From: Schistocephalus solidus
Taxonomy: Eukaryota; Platyhelminthes; Cestoda; Diphyllobothriidea; Diphyllobothriidae
DNA: 64,000 bases
Assembly: GCA_017591395.1 (NCBI GenBank)
Contig: WEDG01005660.1
Coordinates: 62,001-126,000 of the forward strand
Direction: 5' to 3'
A program made the position numbers and the translations under genes. Numbering within the stretch: position 1 is the stretch's first letter; every line of letters begins with the position of its first letter. Of this stretch, positions 37,251 through 48,640 are shown in pieces. The notes beneath the pieces were generated by a model. It did not search any database, was not told where the DNA came from, and was given only the letters and a program-made list of their open reading frames with translations.

Positions 37251-37327
37251 TTGTACCAGTGATTGTGTCTCCATCTTCACGAGAAGCTTATTCGTTCTCT
37301 TTTAACAGCGTCTGACCATATTTTTTC

Positions 37328-38800
37328 GACAGTTCGACCGTCAATTTCGACGAGGGTCCACCATATGCTCCACACCAGGTGGTGCAGGGACGGTGACTTG
37401 CGCGTGAATTAGTTTTAAGTGATAGTAGCCTTGCGCTGCAGCTACCACACTCTCTCCTCCTCCCCCACCTGAGCGCGGTGTCAAGACAGAGTCAAGAAGA
37501 CCGGAGATGGGAGAGGGCGCAGGTTGCTGGCGCGGCCGGAACCGCCCCTGGGCGTGCCACCACACCTGGCTCGGATCCCACGGAGTGGGAGTGCCATAAA
37601 GGCCGCATTAAGAAGGAGCCGTTGCCACCTGACTCTCAGTCCGCCAGTCAGCCACTCCACACAAAACGCACATTGGGCTGACCACGCGGTCCGAGTTATC
37701 CCGTCAGTTGGCAACCTTCCAAGCCACGGCTTTTAGCGCACCATGATAGGTTCAAGCGCATCAGATTGTTTATGGTGAGGAAAATACGCTGAGCTCTCGA
37801 CCTCACTCTCTTCCCCACCCCCACAATAAGACCACTGTCCGAGCAGGTCAACTGTCTGATGCGGAAGCCGGCGCAGCTGCTGGTGACCTCGTCTACGTGT
37901 ACTACGTACACGACCTGGCCCCCGAAACACAAGCACCAGGATTTCACACAACAGCGGTTGAACGGCTTACATCTCACATGTGTGAGATAGCCAGAGGTCA
38001 CGTTTAGAAGTTGCCATCGCAGCCTGACTCTCAGACCACCAATCAGCCACTCCACACAACACACATTGGACTAACTGCGAGGTCTGAATGTAATTGTCAG
38101 TGGTCAACCTTCCAACCGCGGCGGTTAACGTTACTGCACACTCTTCTCCTCTCCCACCTGAGCACGGTCTCATGACACAGTCTAGAAAACCGGAGATGGG
38201 AGAGAGCGCAGGTGGCTGGTGCGGCCGGAGCCGCCCCTGGGCGTACCACCACACCTGGCTCGGATCCCACAGAGTGGGAGTGCCATAAAGACCACATTAA
38301 GAAGGAGCCATTGCAGCCTGACTCTCAGTCCGCCAGTCAGCCACTCCACACAATACACACATTGGGCTGACCACGCGTTCCGAGTTATTTCGTCAGTTGG
38401 CAACCTTCCAAGCCACGGCTTTAACGCACCGTGATAGTTTTAAGCGCGTCAGATTGTTTATAGTGAGGAACATGCGCTGCGCTTTCGACCTCACTCTCTC
38501 CCCAACCCCCACTATCAGACACTGTCCGAGCCGGTCAGTTGCCTGATGTGGGAGTGGGCGCATTGGCTGACGGATCGAGGTACCCGTCTTCGCGCGCCAC
38601 AGCACGACCTGGCCCCCATAACGCACACACCAGGATTCACTAACTCAGGGGATATGGAGCAGCCATTGCCATCTGACTTCCAGTCCACTGGTCAGCCACT
38701 CGACACACACAGCACATACACTGAGCCGATGGCGTAGTCTGGTGGAAGCGTCAGATTGGCAGACTTCCCAACCACGGTTTCTAGGACACCGTGATATACA
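37328..38800 (+). repeat. Cluster of R1 units in imperfect tandem
   Basis: A full R1 copy starts at 37328 (gacagttcgaccgtc). The landmark cagttggcaaccttcc and its variants recur at 37705, 38098, 38394 and 38752, spaced 393, 296 and 358 bp. The block gaagaccggagatgggag at about 37495 recurs as gaaaaccggagatgggag at about 38187, and aggatttcacacaac-like and gccataaagrccrcattaag blocks recur between them. Units vary in length and start point. All long frames here are repeat shadows on both strands and encode nothing I recognise. Confidence 0.75.
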
Positions 38801-38865
38801 CTGGTAAATGTTGATTGTGAGGGTGTTGTCGATGTATTAGTGTAGATGGTGTGCGCTGATGTAGC

Positions 38866-40262
38866 TTAGCCTCCGGTGTTTAACCGGAGGTTGTCGTGGA
38901 GGCGCATGTGTCCTAATAGGCCCATGCGGTGCGTAAATGTGCGGGAGCAGTGAAGGCAGTGAAGGCGGGCGCGTCGACTGTATGTTGGAGCCCCAGGCAC
39001 TGGTTCACCAGCCTCCGTGCGATGGATTCGCAGGTGACCGACCAGGCCGATGCGTGAGTTGAAGTTGCGGGCGCAATGTGGGCAGGAAAAATCGGTAGAG
39101 GCCGGGGGGATGTCATTCATGGTAGTGGGGGTGTCAGGGGTGCTAAGAATGGCAGGAGCGGAGGGTGTGCATGGTGTATCGGTGTTGGCGGCATTGTGGT
39201 GTATTCCGCTGTCCTGGATGCGCAAATGACCGCATAGGCCCATGCGATGAGTGAATGCGCGAGAACAGTGAGGGCAGTGGAGGCGACGATCTCCTCTGTG
39301 TGATGGTGTTCCAGGCACTGGCTCACCGGTCTCTGTACGATGTATTCGCTAGTGACCGACCAGGCCGATGCGTGAGGTGAATGTACGGTCGCATTGAGTA
39401 CAGATTAGGAGAGATTCCCCATCGCTGATGGTGGTGGTGGTGGTGGTAGTGAAGGCGAAGGCGGTGGTGGTTGCGGTGGGGGTAGCAGGCGATGAGTAGA
39501 TGGATGTGGTCTCTATGATGGTGGGAGTAATGGAATTGATGCCAGGAGTGAGGGTGGGAGAGTCAGAAGGGGGTTGGCAGAATTTGACGTAGAAATTAGA
39601 ATTGTCGGATTGTTGGTGCATTGCGTCCGAAGATGTCCAACCAGGCCGATTCGCGCGCGGAAGATGCGTTGACAGCGTGGGCATGTTGGCAGGGCCTGGG
39701 CATTGGCAGTGTTGGTCCGGGGCGCTGGTGACTTTCGTGTCGCTCTTTTGGCCTTGGCGGCGGCGATCCGGTTGGCCTCGTAGATTGCTGAACCAGTCTT
39801 TACTGATCTTCTCCATGCCGGTCTATCCTGGGCAAGGTCCTCCCAGGTCGCCGAGTTGATTTGCAGTTGCTTCAGCGATTTCTTCAAAGTGTCCTTGTAG
39901 CGTCTTTTTGACCTCCCTTCCGACGAGAACCCGTTGTGACATCTCCGAAGAAAAGTCGTTTGGGTAGTCGCTCGTCGTCCATTCTTACCAGGTGGCCGCT
40001 CCATCGCAGTTGCACTGAGATGAAAGTGATTCAGCTTCCTGGCTTGGTTCGAGTAGATGGTTCAGGTTTCTGCTCCGTAAAGAAGTGTCGTCAAGACGAC
40101 GGCCTTGTACATCTTCAGTTTGGTGTTCAGGTGATTACCGTGGCGATTCCACACGGAGGCCTGCAGCCGGCCGAAGGCCTGACTAGCTTTGGAGATCCGT
40201 TGGGCAACCTCGTCATCGATTCTCGTGTTGCGCGACATCAAGCTTCCTAGATAAGCGAAGGT
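38866..40262 (-). pseudogene. Non-LTR retrotransposon 3' end: RT C-terminus and zinc-finger tail
   Basis: The minus strand from 40262 encodes a post-RT LINE region: [51 protein letters not shown] then a stop, and ARKLNHFHLS. A deletion joins this to LRWSGHLVRMDDERLPKR in a shifted frame. Next come DRPAWRRSVKTGSAIYEANR and a basic stretch. Fingers follow: CPRC with RIGLVGHLRTQC (about 39620-39690), CTQC with RIGLVGH-stop, CPHC with RMGLCGHLRIQD, CPHC with RIGLVGHLRIHRTE, and CLHC with RMGLLGHMRLHD. The last four lie in one frame with a single stop (about 39349). RT catalytic and endonuclease domains are missing, consistent with 5' truncation. The LINE clade was not determined. Confidence 0.9.
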
Positions 40263-40929
40263 CTGACCATATACAAGCTGCTTAAAATACAGGAATAGAC
40301 TTGTTAGGGCGTTTTATATTTTGGGATGCGAGTATATTCAGGGCAGTTTACCTAAGGTGAATCTTCGGTTGGTAGGCGCAAATATTTTCGAACTGCACCC
40401 ATGAGGCCCTGACGACTGAAATCAGTTTCACTGTCGTCATATCAACAGAAGACCTCGCCTTTAGCAGTTCGTTTAATTATTCCGTGAAGGATGCTTTAGC
40501 AAATCCAGAATACGTTAGAAAACGTCGCTCACATCTGCTGTGTCCTTCATAATCATGAGAAACACCAAACTGCCTACGATCTTTTCTAGGTTGATAAGTC
40601 GGCGTCTAGTGTGAATTTCGCTAACACCAAATATATGTGTTCGTAGCGTTTGCCATTTTAAGCTTACAATGCAGTCTCTGAGACGTTTTGTCTATTTTAA
40701 ATGCATTAAAATTCACATGATCATAATATAACACACTGGACTTTTCCGCGTTTACTGCTTGAAGGTTAAATTTTGCTATATCTAACATGGTTTCCTCACC
40801 GTTTTCGTATCCTCAAGCACATCTGCGTCTGTTTACTTCATTCGTACATGATCCATGTGGTATGTCTTTAGAAGTGCTTCTTTTGGTAGACCTTACAACT
40901 GAATAAGGGTCTTATTAGGCCCGAGACAC
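40263..40929. other. Unassigned DNA
   Basis: No recognised feature. Confidence 0.4.
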
Positions 40930-41079
40930 TTCTATTCACAGTCTTCGTTGTCTTGCATTGTATTTTTCACTTTCCTGAACACTCTTGTCTTTAGGCCATC
41001 ACAATGTTTGCGGCAGATCAGGAAGTCAATAACGGCCAACTGGTTGGTGACCCCATTGGTGTTCCCTCCACCTGCTCGC
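40930..41079 (-). pseudogene. Penelope-like element D: short RT fragment
   Basis: The minus strand begins at the triplet array with CEQVEGTPMGSP, then continues in another frame as NQLAVIDFLICRKHCDGL and KTRVFRKVKNTMQ. These blocks normally flank the YVDD segment of a PLE RT, so an internal deletion has removed the catalytic doublet. The fragment directly abuts the AGT/ACT microsatellite. Confidence 0.8.
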
Positions 41080-41155
41080 AGTAGTAGTAGTAGTAGTAGT
41101 AGTAGTAGTCGTCGTCGTAGTAGTAGTGGTAGTAGTAGTAGTAGTAGTAGTAGTC

Positions 41156-41227
<72 letters not shown>

Positions 41228-41228
41228 A

Positions 41229-41265
<37 letters not shown>
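41080..41265. repeat. (AGT)n array switching to (ACT)n
   Basis: About 147 bp of AGT triplets, with a few CGT and GGT variants, switch at about 41227 to about 38 bp of ACT, its reverse complement. The two halves could fold into a hairpin. Poly-Ser, poly-Val and poly-Leu frames across it are artefacts. Confidence 0.95.
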
Positions 41266-41267
<2 letters not shown>

Positions 41268-41754
41268 AGTACTACTGTAATCCACTTTCGGTGGCTGCGG
41301 GAGATGCCTGTTATGGTTGTAAACATGAAAGATATCCGCCCCAATTTTCTCGAGAACAAAGTCAACCTCAAATAAATCCCTGAATTACTCCAACTTGCTA
41401 ATAAAGTTTAAGACTGGTCGTTGTTTTTTATTTAAACATTCAATTATCCCTACCGCTGCTCATAAATAGTTGTTTTGCTGCCCAAGCGATGACGTATCCC
41501 ATGATTACGGCGGAATTCGCTCTCTGATAGGTCTCATTGCAAAGAGTACTAGAACTCTTTGAGCACTTTGTGACTCACTTTATACAGATAACTTTGACAT
41601 GCGATTCCAACCGAAACAAACCTACTGCGACCAGCATTCCTTCTCCCGAATTGTAATTCCGAAACCCGGGTTTGTCCAGCTTTTTGGTCGTTGTTACATC
41701 TAACAGGACCTCAGCATTGTTAAGTGAAAAGTTATTTGCTAAATGAAGCGAAGA
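41266..41754. other. Unassigned DNA
   Basis: No recognised feature. Confidence 0.4.
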
Positions 41755-42365
41755 GGCGAGTTCCAGGAAGTAGTCGCGAAGAAGGAGACACATTTGCTTA
41801 AACAAGAGCTTTATTAGCCTGACGTTTCGGATTCTCTCTCGAACCCATCATCGGATACAGTCGCACTAAAGGGTATGAGGGGACACAACGGACGCAGTAT
41901 TAAAAGGGCATAGTTGCCTGGTCACCACACACCAACTATATTTGGCAGTCCTTGTGGTCCTTGGCGGGGGTCATGGATGATCGGATGACTGCTCGTCTTC
42001 CATGCTCGAGTCGTTAATTGCCATGGTTTCATCACCGTTGTTAATCTTTGAAGTGAAGATTTCTCGGCAATTTAGCCCGCTATCACGCCGATTTTTGCTC
42101 ACCCGCATCCTCCCCGCGCAGGCAACATCGCAACACAATATGGAGGCGGAAGATCATTGAACTTGTTAATTGAATGCGTGCCGGAGAACCACGACTTAAG
42201 CAGCTCATGCCTCACGCGGTTCTCACCTCTGGCAGGTCTGGTCGGCTGAGCCACGATCTGGATGTCAGCGTCATTTCTCCTCACCGCTGCTGCATGCTCG
42301 GTCATTCGCGTGCGGGGTAGTCTCCTAGTTTCTTCGACGTATTTGCTTTGTCCGCAACTGTACTA
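41755..42365 (-). pseudogene. Penelope-like element E: GIY-YIG remnant and 3' end
   Basis: The minus strand encodes a GIY-YIG segment of the same subtype as PLE H: YSCGQSKYVEETRRLPRTRM then TEHAAAVRRND, KSWFSGTHSINKFNDLPPPY (42099-42340). The YxG of the nuclease motif is changed to YVE. A non-coding 3' region follows, down to the PLE end with a hammerhead-like core at 41818-41855 and the end words gctttattagcctgacgt. Upstream RT is not recognisable, although the region to 42890 might contain eroded sequence. Confidence 0.82.
41818..41855 (-). ncRNA. Hammerhead-ribozyme-like core (HHR-3)
   Basis: The minus strand reads CCGATGA, then TGGGTTC and GAATCC able to pair around GAGAGA, then GAAACGTC and AGG. 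It differs from canonical CUGAUGA by one pyrimidine and matches HHR-1 almost exactly through helix II and the 3' core. Confidence 0.5.
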
Positions 42366-44652
42366 GACGCCGTAAAAAGTTCTTAACAAATCCACGGCAC
42401 TAGTGCATTAGACAGCTGCATATCTTTGGCACGAAATTCATCTGTTTTGCTGATAAGTGCCTAGCTTTTCAGTGCTCTTTACCTCGTCTCGGCTATTTGC
42501 CTTTTGACAGTATCATATCTTAATCGCTATGGTTTGTTCTGTGGGTTATTCTTGGCAGTCATCGAGGTATTAGGTTTGACGCTTAGCGCTGGTACGTTTA
42601 TGAAATTGGTCAGTAGTCTTATACTAAAAACGGCGTCCTCCCCCTCTGTTACCTTCCGAGCTCAAATCAGTGTGCCTCTACTAAGAATGTGGAAGACTCA
42701 TTTGTCGTTCTCGTTTCAAGTACACGTGTCATGCACCACGGACTTCCTGGATGTGTAAGTCAGAACGTGAAACCACTAGCTCTGTACAGTTCGTTAAAAA
42801 TTTCCGATGTCTCGTTTGGCTGGTTTGTAATGTCCTCACAACGTTATCAGCTCGACAGTAAAATGTTCACTGCGACAAGAAACCTCTGAGTGTATCCAAA
42901 ATCAGCCTTTTACAATTTTATCAAAAATATGGTAATTTTCGTTTGAATTTTACCAAAATTTCTCATAAATTGAGGCGATTATAATACCAGTCCCAGGTTC
43001 TTGTTGCAAAGACGATTAATGCGCAATTACTGGAACAGTATATTTAATATTCCGAGCATTTCAAATCGTGAGTCATCACGAATCATGGGAGCGAACAATA
43101 TCCGAACAGTTTTTTAGTCAAACTGCGACTAAATAGTCGTGACTGGACTGGGCTCACGCCGTCTAACTCTCTGGGAACTGGGTCACGCTTTTTAGCGGCC
43201 TGAGCGTAGCGCGTACTACAATTAGGGTACCTAAACTTGTCTGTCGGTGGTGCCAGTCTCCAGCCCTTTCCGTCCGTCTTAGTATTTATTCAGCGTTTAC
43301 GCGGACACCCCCTTAACGTTGCTTTTCCTCAGAGTTTCACTACAAACTACTCCCTCCTTTGGCACTCTTATGGGCTCTCAGGATGGGCCCTATACAATAC
43401 CGACAGCTCGACCTGATAAATCTACCCTTCTATTGATAAGTCGTTCATGTTCTAACCAAGAAGTTATAATGTTTCAGTAACAAAAAAAGTACGACATTCG
43501 TGGGAAAAAAACTTTGATTTTTGCAAACTTAATCTAATAAGATTCTTCTGGTGTGAATTTTCGTTCGCGTTTCCATGTTTAGAAATGTCACCAGTAACTT
43601 AAGTATGCAAATAGAGAAGAATTCTGTCTCTCACAAACGTTGCGTAAGAAGTTACTTTACGGAACAGCTTGTCTAGGAGACGTGACTTAATTTATACAAA
43701 CACAGTAAATCGGAAAAAAACAAGTACGCACTATTTGATAACTTATTCTTATTATTGTGATTTACACAGAAGCTTGAACCGCTACTCCACCCATGGATAA
43801 CCTGCCCTTACGCACACATTAATTTGGTTCTGTTTTATGATAACCAATAGTAGATCTTCATTCGAATGATATTCGCTTTTTGAAAGCATAATCAAAGTGT
43901 TGAAAAAACGTTTACTAGATGAACGTCACACAACAGTATACATGTGTTGGACTCGATTTGCTGAGTACGTCGTCCGCAGGTCCCTGTGTAGCATGGTCTG
44001 CAATAGTTTGGAAGAAAATTTTCTTAATGTTCGAATATCGGACGATCAACAAGATCAAGCAGCTTTCATCTTGTGCCTTGAGTATTTAGTAAATGTAAGG
44101 CAAATGGGGCCTTGCATTGGTAGCTTGGACGACATTCCATGACACGTTTCTGGTGCGTGACAGGCGGATTCACTAAGGTTGTTAGTGTCATTCTTACGAT
44201 GGTAAACTAGAATGCTTCCTGGCAGTACTGGAAGTTCAAGTATTTTCGCAGAATATCTATTTAAGAAGACTTTTTAAGTTTTTCCTTAATTGTTAGCCCT
44301 CTTACTTCCCAAATGCTTGACATTATCGGACATGTTACGGTGATAGGCTCCACAGTTTGCTCCGCAGAACCATAAAAATAACTGCATTAGGCACGAATTA
44401 GTAAGTCTTCGGCGAACTTTCTATGTAGGACTAGTGAGCTAATCCCAGAATGCGGCCGTCACTGGATGAAGGATTTAAGCTTGCTTCTTAAATCGTCACT
44501 CTGTGCGTGTCTTCATTTCCAGCTCAGTATCCACTCGACGTAGGTGAGTATCCTCCTCTCCACTCATCGCAGAAAAACGCCAACAATATATCAGAAGTTT
44601 CACCATTATTAACTGAAAATACAACATTACTAAGCCTCTGTACTTACATAGT
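42366..44652. other. Unassigned DNA with anonymous ORFs
   Basis: Nothing is recognised with confidence. The frame 43897-44142 (plus, 81 codons) has normal composition but no motif. The minus strand near 42780-42850 shares a short word run (caaacgagacatc-like) with the start of PLE B, too little for a call. Confidence 0.4.
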
Positions 44653-45020
44653 CAGTTAAACCGTCGTTTTCCGAAAATTTCCACCGTATGCTCCACAGCG
44701 ACGGTGACCTGTGCACAAATTAGTATTAAGTGATGCAGACTTGCAGTGCATGTACCGCACTCTCTCTTCACTTACCCGCTTGCAGCTGGTGCCAACACAT
44801 AGTCAAGAAGATCGGAGGCGGGGTTGGTTGAGCGGGGCGCGGCATAAGCCGGCACCTACCCGTGCGCATTTTAGGCACGTGCACCCCCATTTTCGGCATT
44901 TGTTATGGAACGGCATTCCTAATAACGCATGCCACATCCTGATTTGGCCCCCTAGTTGGTCCAGTGCATCTACCACATGGCCCATTCAGGGGGCACATTC
45001 ACACACAATAGCACTTAACC
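44653..45020 (+). repeat. R1 dispersed repeat copy
   Basis: Starts cagttaaaccgtcg and contains tccaccgtatgctccacag, gacggtgacctg, actctctcttc and tagtcaagaagatcggaggc. The distal aataacgcatgcc and ttggtccagtgcatctacca match the distal part of the 23957 copy. Confidence 0.75.
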
Positions 45021-46404
45021 AAGCAGATTTGTGCCTGTTAGAGTATGTCGCGACCAATTCTTACTGGTGGATGAGGTGCAAACCAGAGTGCTGCCAGTTT
45101 GACTCCTTGCACCATATTTGGTGCTCTGAGAACACGTAACGCTTTGTTTAGGTGTTGAACGTCAGATGTTGTGGGATAAAAGACAGCATATGAACAAGAC
45201 TTTGAAAAGCATAAGAAATAACTACTGGATTATGCGTTCAGCTAGACGAGCAAATTTTAGGGGCCTTAATTCGGGCAGTGGTCCAATGAAAACGAGCGGA
45301 CATGAGGTTAAGCCTAACCGGCGGCGTGCAGGCTGTCGTGTTGAAATGAGAAAAGCATTATAATTAAAAATTGTGAAAGCAGCATGCACACCAGGCGACC
45401 AACTTAGCTCCAAGCAGCGGACTACAAAATTTCTGTAGATGTGGACCGTCAATCACAAAAAGTAAATAACTTCTGTTTTTATTTCAAACCTTACTCCAAA
45501 AATACCGGTCATAAGTCAATGGTACTCAAAAAATATTTCTCCTCGACAGGACATGGCCTGCTTGGTTTTAAGGTGCTGTGCTTTAAGTCAGGTAAGGTAG
45601 TTTTGAATCCATTTTTGGGACCACTTTTGTTTTAGTACGGTCACAAATACTGACCGCCAAAAAACTGGTATTTTGGACAGGTGACGATTAGGCCATACAG
45701 ACAGCTTGCGGGTGCTTGTGGTTAGCACTGAAAATTTGAAGCTTATGAAGTCACCTCCGAAGATTCATCGGCGTTAAAGGGAAACTTCCATTTAATTTTT
45801 AATTTATTAATAGGGTTAACGAAAGATAGTACCAACCACAGATTGCAAAAGCAGTACATGCCATTAATAAGGGGCTCTGAGTACAAATCCTGGCAGTTAT
45901 TTCTGACTAGGCAGCCTTTTCTATGCGAGAACACTGTAATACTCACCACTATGAAAGATAAACCAGTTTAATTATTAAAGGATAAATACAACGAAAAGCA
46001 AACAGTTTTTGAAAAAAAAACATACCAACTGTTGCGAATTTAGCGAAGATAATTTGCCTCCTGAATGCAAGTGCCGCAACCTGATGAAAACGATAACCAA
46101 AATAACATTTCAGTTGGCGAACTGCAGTTTTACAACTTTGAAATACGTTGAGGGTGAGAAGAAGCAGGAAAAAATATTCATTGGTGAATGGAAAATATAT
46201 TTAAGAGGCCGCCACAATGGAATTATACGAAAACAATCAAGTTTGACTGGCATTAAAAAACTTTTGTTTTCCACAGTTTTAGTGCATCCATTGGACTAAT
46301 TTTTAGATCAACCGTGAGAACCATGGGGAAAAGAAACAAAACCACTGGAAAGGACGCATTGGGCAAAAGGTGAAAGGTAAATAATAGACGAGAACATGGC
46401 TGCA
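45021..46404. other. Unassigned DNA with an anonymous ORF
   Basis: The frame 46009-46299 (plus, 96 codons) is Lys- and Cys-rich near its start and lies directly upstream of PLE F. It could be a diverged part of that or another element, but no motif is firm. Nothing else is recognised. Confidence 0.35.
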
Positions 46405-47870
46405 TGTCTTAGGCCTGTAGATTAACATGTTCCCAGACTGTATGGACTACCAAAATTGCATAAACCAGGTGTATCGTTAACACCAATTTCATCAATGAGG
46501 AATTCACTGCAACATAGACTCGCCCAGTAGTTGGTCCAACAAATCGAACCAATCAGATGCAACCAAGCTGGTTACACTACAAAAACACCTTCTCATTCGT
46601 AGGCGAGCTAGAGAATTAAAATGTACTTAATAAGCATATAATCTCACTTGATGTGCAGAGCCTCTTCACAAACGTACCATTGGATGAAACCATTGACATA
46701 ATTTGTGAGCATGCGGCCGATACATGTATGTAACCAGCGCAGCTTCGGAATCTTCTGCAAATATGTACGAAAAATGTGCATTTCCTGTTCAACAGACAGG
46801 TGTATCGGAAGATCGACGGTGTAGCTATGGGCAGCCTATTAGGGCCAGTCCTAGCAGTCATCTCGAGCGAAAATTAGGCCAAATCTTACAACAAAGCACA
46901 TCCTATAGACGATATGTTGATTACATTTTTGCCGTATTCAAAAGTCCAAAAGATAGAGATAACAACTGAAGGCCATGAACAAGGCACATACAAAGATCAA
47001 ATTTACGATCGAGCATCAGAAGCATAAAACATTGTCTCTTTTAGACATTCCTGTACGGGAGGGTATATAGTTCCTTTCGGACGTCCATCTATAGAAAAAC
47101 CAATTGGAAAGGTCAATACATGCATTTCCTAAGTTTCGTTTCAATTCAGAAAAAACGAAATTTGGTTTTGTGCTTGTTCACTAGAACCACTGGAATTTGC
47201 TCATTAAATACGATCGATGATAACATCACTTTCCTGAAGAATGTCTATCTTGAAAGGGGGTATCCGGGGAAATTAGTCGATGAGTATCGCCATCTTAGAG
47301 AAGAACGTCCTAACGAAATAGCCATGCAAGAAAGCCGGTGAGCTTCTATCTCACTTTCGAAGATGATTATGTGTCAAATGTGATAAAGCGACGACTACGA
47401 TGCATGGTTGAACGAACGTATGCCGCATCTAAGTTCTTGTTTATAAGCACCACCACGACTATTCCAGTTAGACCGACCAAAGGCATTCTGCCTATGCATG
47501 CCACATCAAATTTTATTTATGAGTTTACATCTAGTTGCGAATGCAAAAACATTCGGCGCACGCTAAGGCAGTTGGCAACTCGGTCATCTGAACACATGCC
47601 GAAATGGCTGCTAAGGGCGGAAAATAAGATACACGGGAATTAAATTGCAAAGCACCTGGTGGACACTGACCATAGGGTGGGTTCAAGGGGTGTAGTTAAG
47701 ATCGTATTTCGGGTGACGACTGGGCGTCACCTGCGCTAACCAGGGGCAGCTGCAATACGGAGACAAAACCAGAACTCTGTAAGCAGCTGAATCATGGGAT
47801 CAACCTCGCACTGCCCCGTTCCCGTACCCCTCCTCTCATTTCCCCGTCACCCCCGCATGACTGACTGTTA
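46405..47870 (+). pseudogene. Penelope-like element F: RT to GIY-YIG relic with YVDY active site
   Basis: The plus-strand order is RLYGLPKLHKPGVSLTPIS (about 46435-46490), SLDV-like remnants, DGVAMGSLLGPVLAVI (46815-46862), RYVDYIFAVF (46910-46939), a thumb/linker with GYPGKLVDEY (about 47261), YVSNVIKRRLR then TTIPVRPTK, and a GIY-YIG-type block CECKNIRRTLRQLATRSSEH (47533-47600). After that come IAKHLVDTDHR and KPELCKQLNHGINLALPR (about 47770-47823). Several frameshifts and stops separate the blocks. The RT catalytic doublet YVDD is YVDY (codons 46913-46924) and the nuclease Tyr/Gly motif is lost, so both activities are dead. Confidence 0.9.
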
Positions 47871-48286
47871 TCCCACGAGTTGCAGTGTTATGCACGCTTG
47901 ACACATTTTGTCTGAAATCCTACCTGGTTTGCATAGATAACTTTCTTTCCCCTGTTCCCTCTCCCCCGTATTTATCAGACCCACAGTTTATGCTTTGTTT
48001 ACCTACCACGTTTCATCCTCTAGGTCGATGTATAATTGGACAATTTATCTTGAATTATTTAAAGGCAATGACCGTATGCAGTTAAATAAGAGGTCGCAAA
48101 CTTTTACGACTTCATTAAATTCTGCTTATTTCGCCGTATTTGCCTTGTTCAAATTTATTCTGGGAAGACAATGTTTCAAACCAACTTAATCACAAAATCA
48201 GGGAAACCTTAAAATGGTCGACTGCTCAATAAAATTGCGTCATCAACGAGACCCTGCTCTACACTCCAAAGAACGTGTTTTCGCCT
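47871..48286. other. Unassigned DNA downstream of PLE F
   Basis: Probably the non-coding tail of PLE F at first. No hammerhead-like core was found. Confidence 0.35.
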
Positions 48287-48640
48287 GACAGTTCGATCAT
48301 GGTAGTCCGACGATGTCCACAACAGCAGGTGCTGCAGGGACGGGGACTGGCGCTGAATTATAGTGAGAGCAGACTTGCGCAGAATCTCCCTCTGTTGCTC
48401 TGTTCAACTCACCCACCTGGGCCCAGTGACAAGGCAGATTCAAGAAGACCGTCGCTTGGGTGGGTGCAGGTCTACGCACTGTGGTCCAACACAGACAAGA
48501 GCACAATACCACAAGAAAGGGGCGGCCCGGATGCCAGCTGAGTATGAGTGCCATAATGGCCATTGCATCCTGACTCTCAGTCCATCAGTCAGACACGTAA
48601 GCACTGCTCAACGCGGTTGAACGCACTGCAACCACTAGGG
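48287..48640 (+). repeat. R1 dispersed repeat copy
   Basis: Starts gacagttcgatcatggtagt and shows acgatgtccac, gcagggacgg, agacttgcgcag, caagaagaccg, gtgccataatggcc and tgactctcagtcc in R1 order. Confidence 0.75.

Larger units (their letters stand above)
36815..37290 (-). mobile_element. PLE terminal unit with inverted ends
   Basis: The left part (36815-36890) and the reverse complement of 37215-37290 are similar, with shared order gagacac/gaaacac, caagagctttattag, gacgtttcgga. The middle (about 36950-37215) matches the 3' part of PLE H (55985-56250) in the same strand sense, with landmarks ttgcaggtggtgtgatagt, ctgaccggcc, gcagttgccatgccgttgct and ctgacggcc. It is therefore a PLE 3' non-coding segment bounded by two oppositely oriented PLE ends. 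No coding part remains. Confidence 0.75.

Noticed and set aside
37341..38626. Many 60-120-codon frames on both strands
   Set aside because: All lie in R1 repeat units and the same frames recur wherever R1 does; no protein family.
39513..40004. 163-codon minus-strand frame as an independent zinc-finger gene
   Set aside because: It is the frameshifted continuation of the LINE post-RT region, with upstream LINE motifs on the same strand.
40932..41383. Open frames encoding poly-Ser, poly-Val and poly-Leu/Thr across the AGT array
   Set aside because: They are produced by the triplet repeat in all frames; not genes.
42504..42889. Possible PLE sequence upstream of element E
   Set aside because: Only a short word match to the start of PLE B; no RT motif could be read.
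46616..46861. 81-codon minus-strand frame
   Set aside because: Antisense to the RT core of PLE F.
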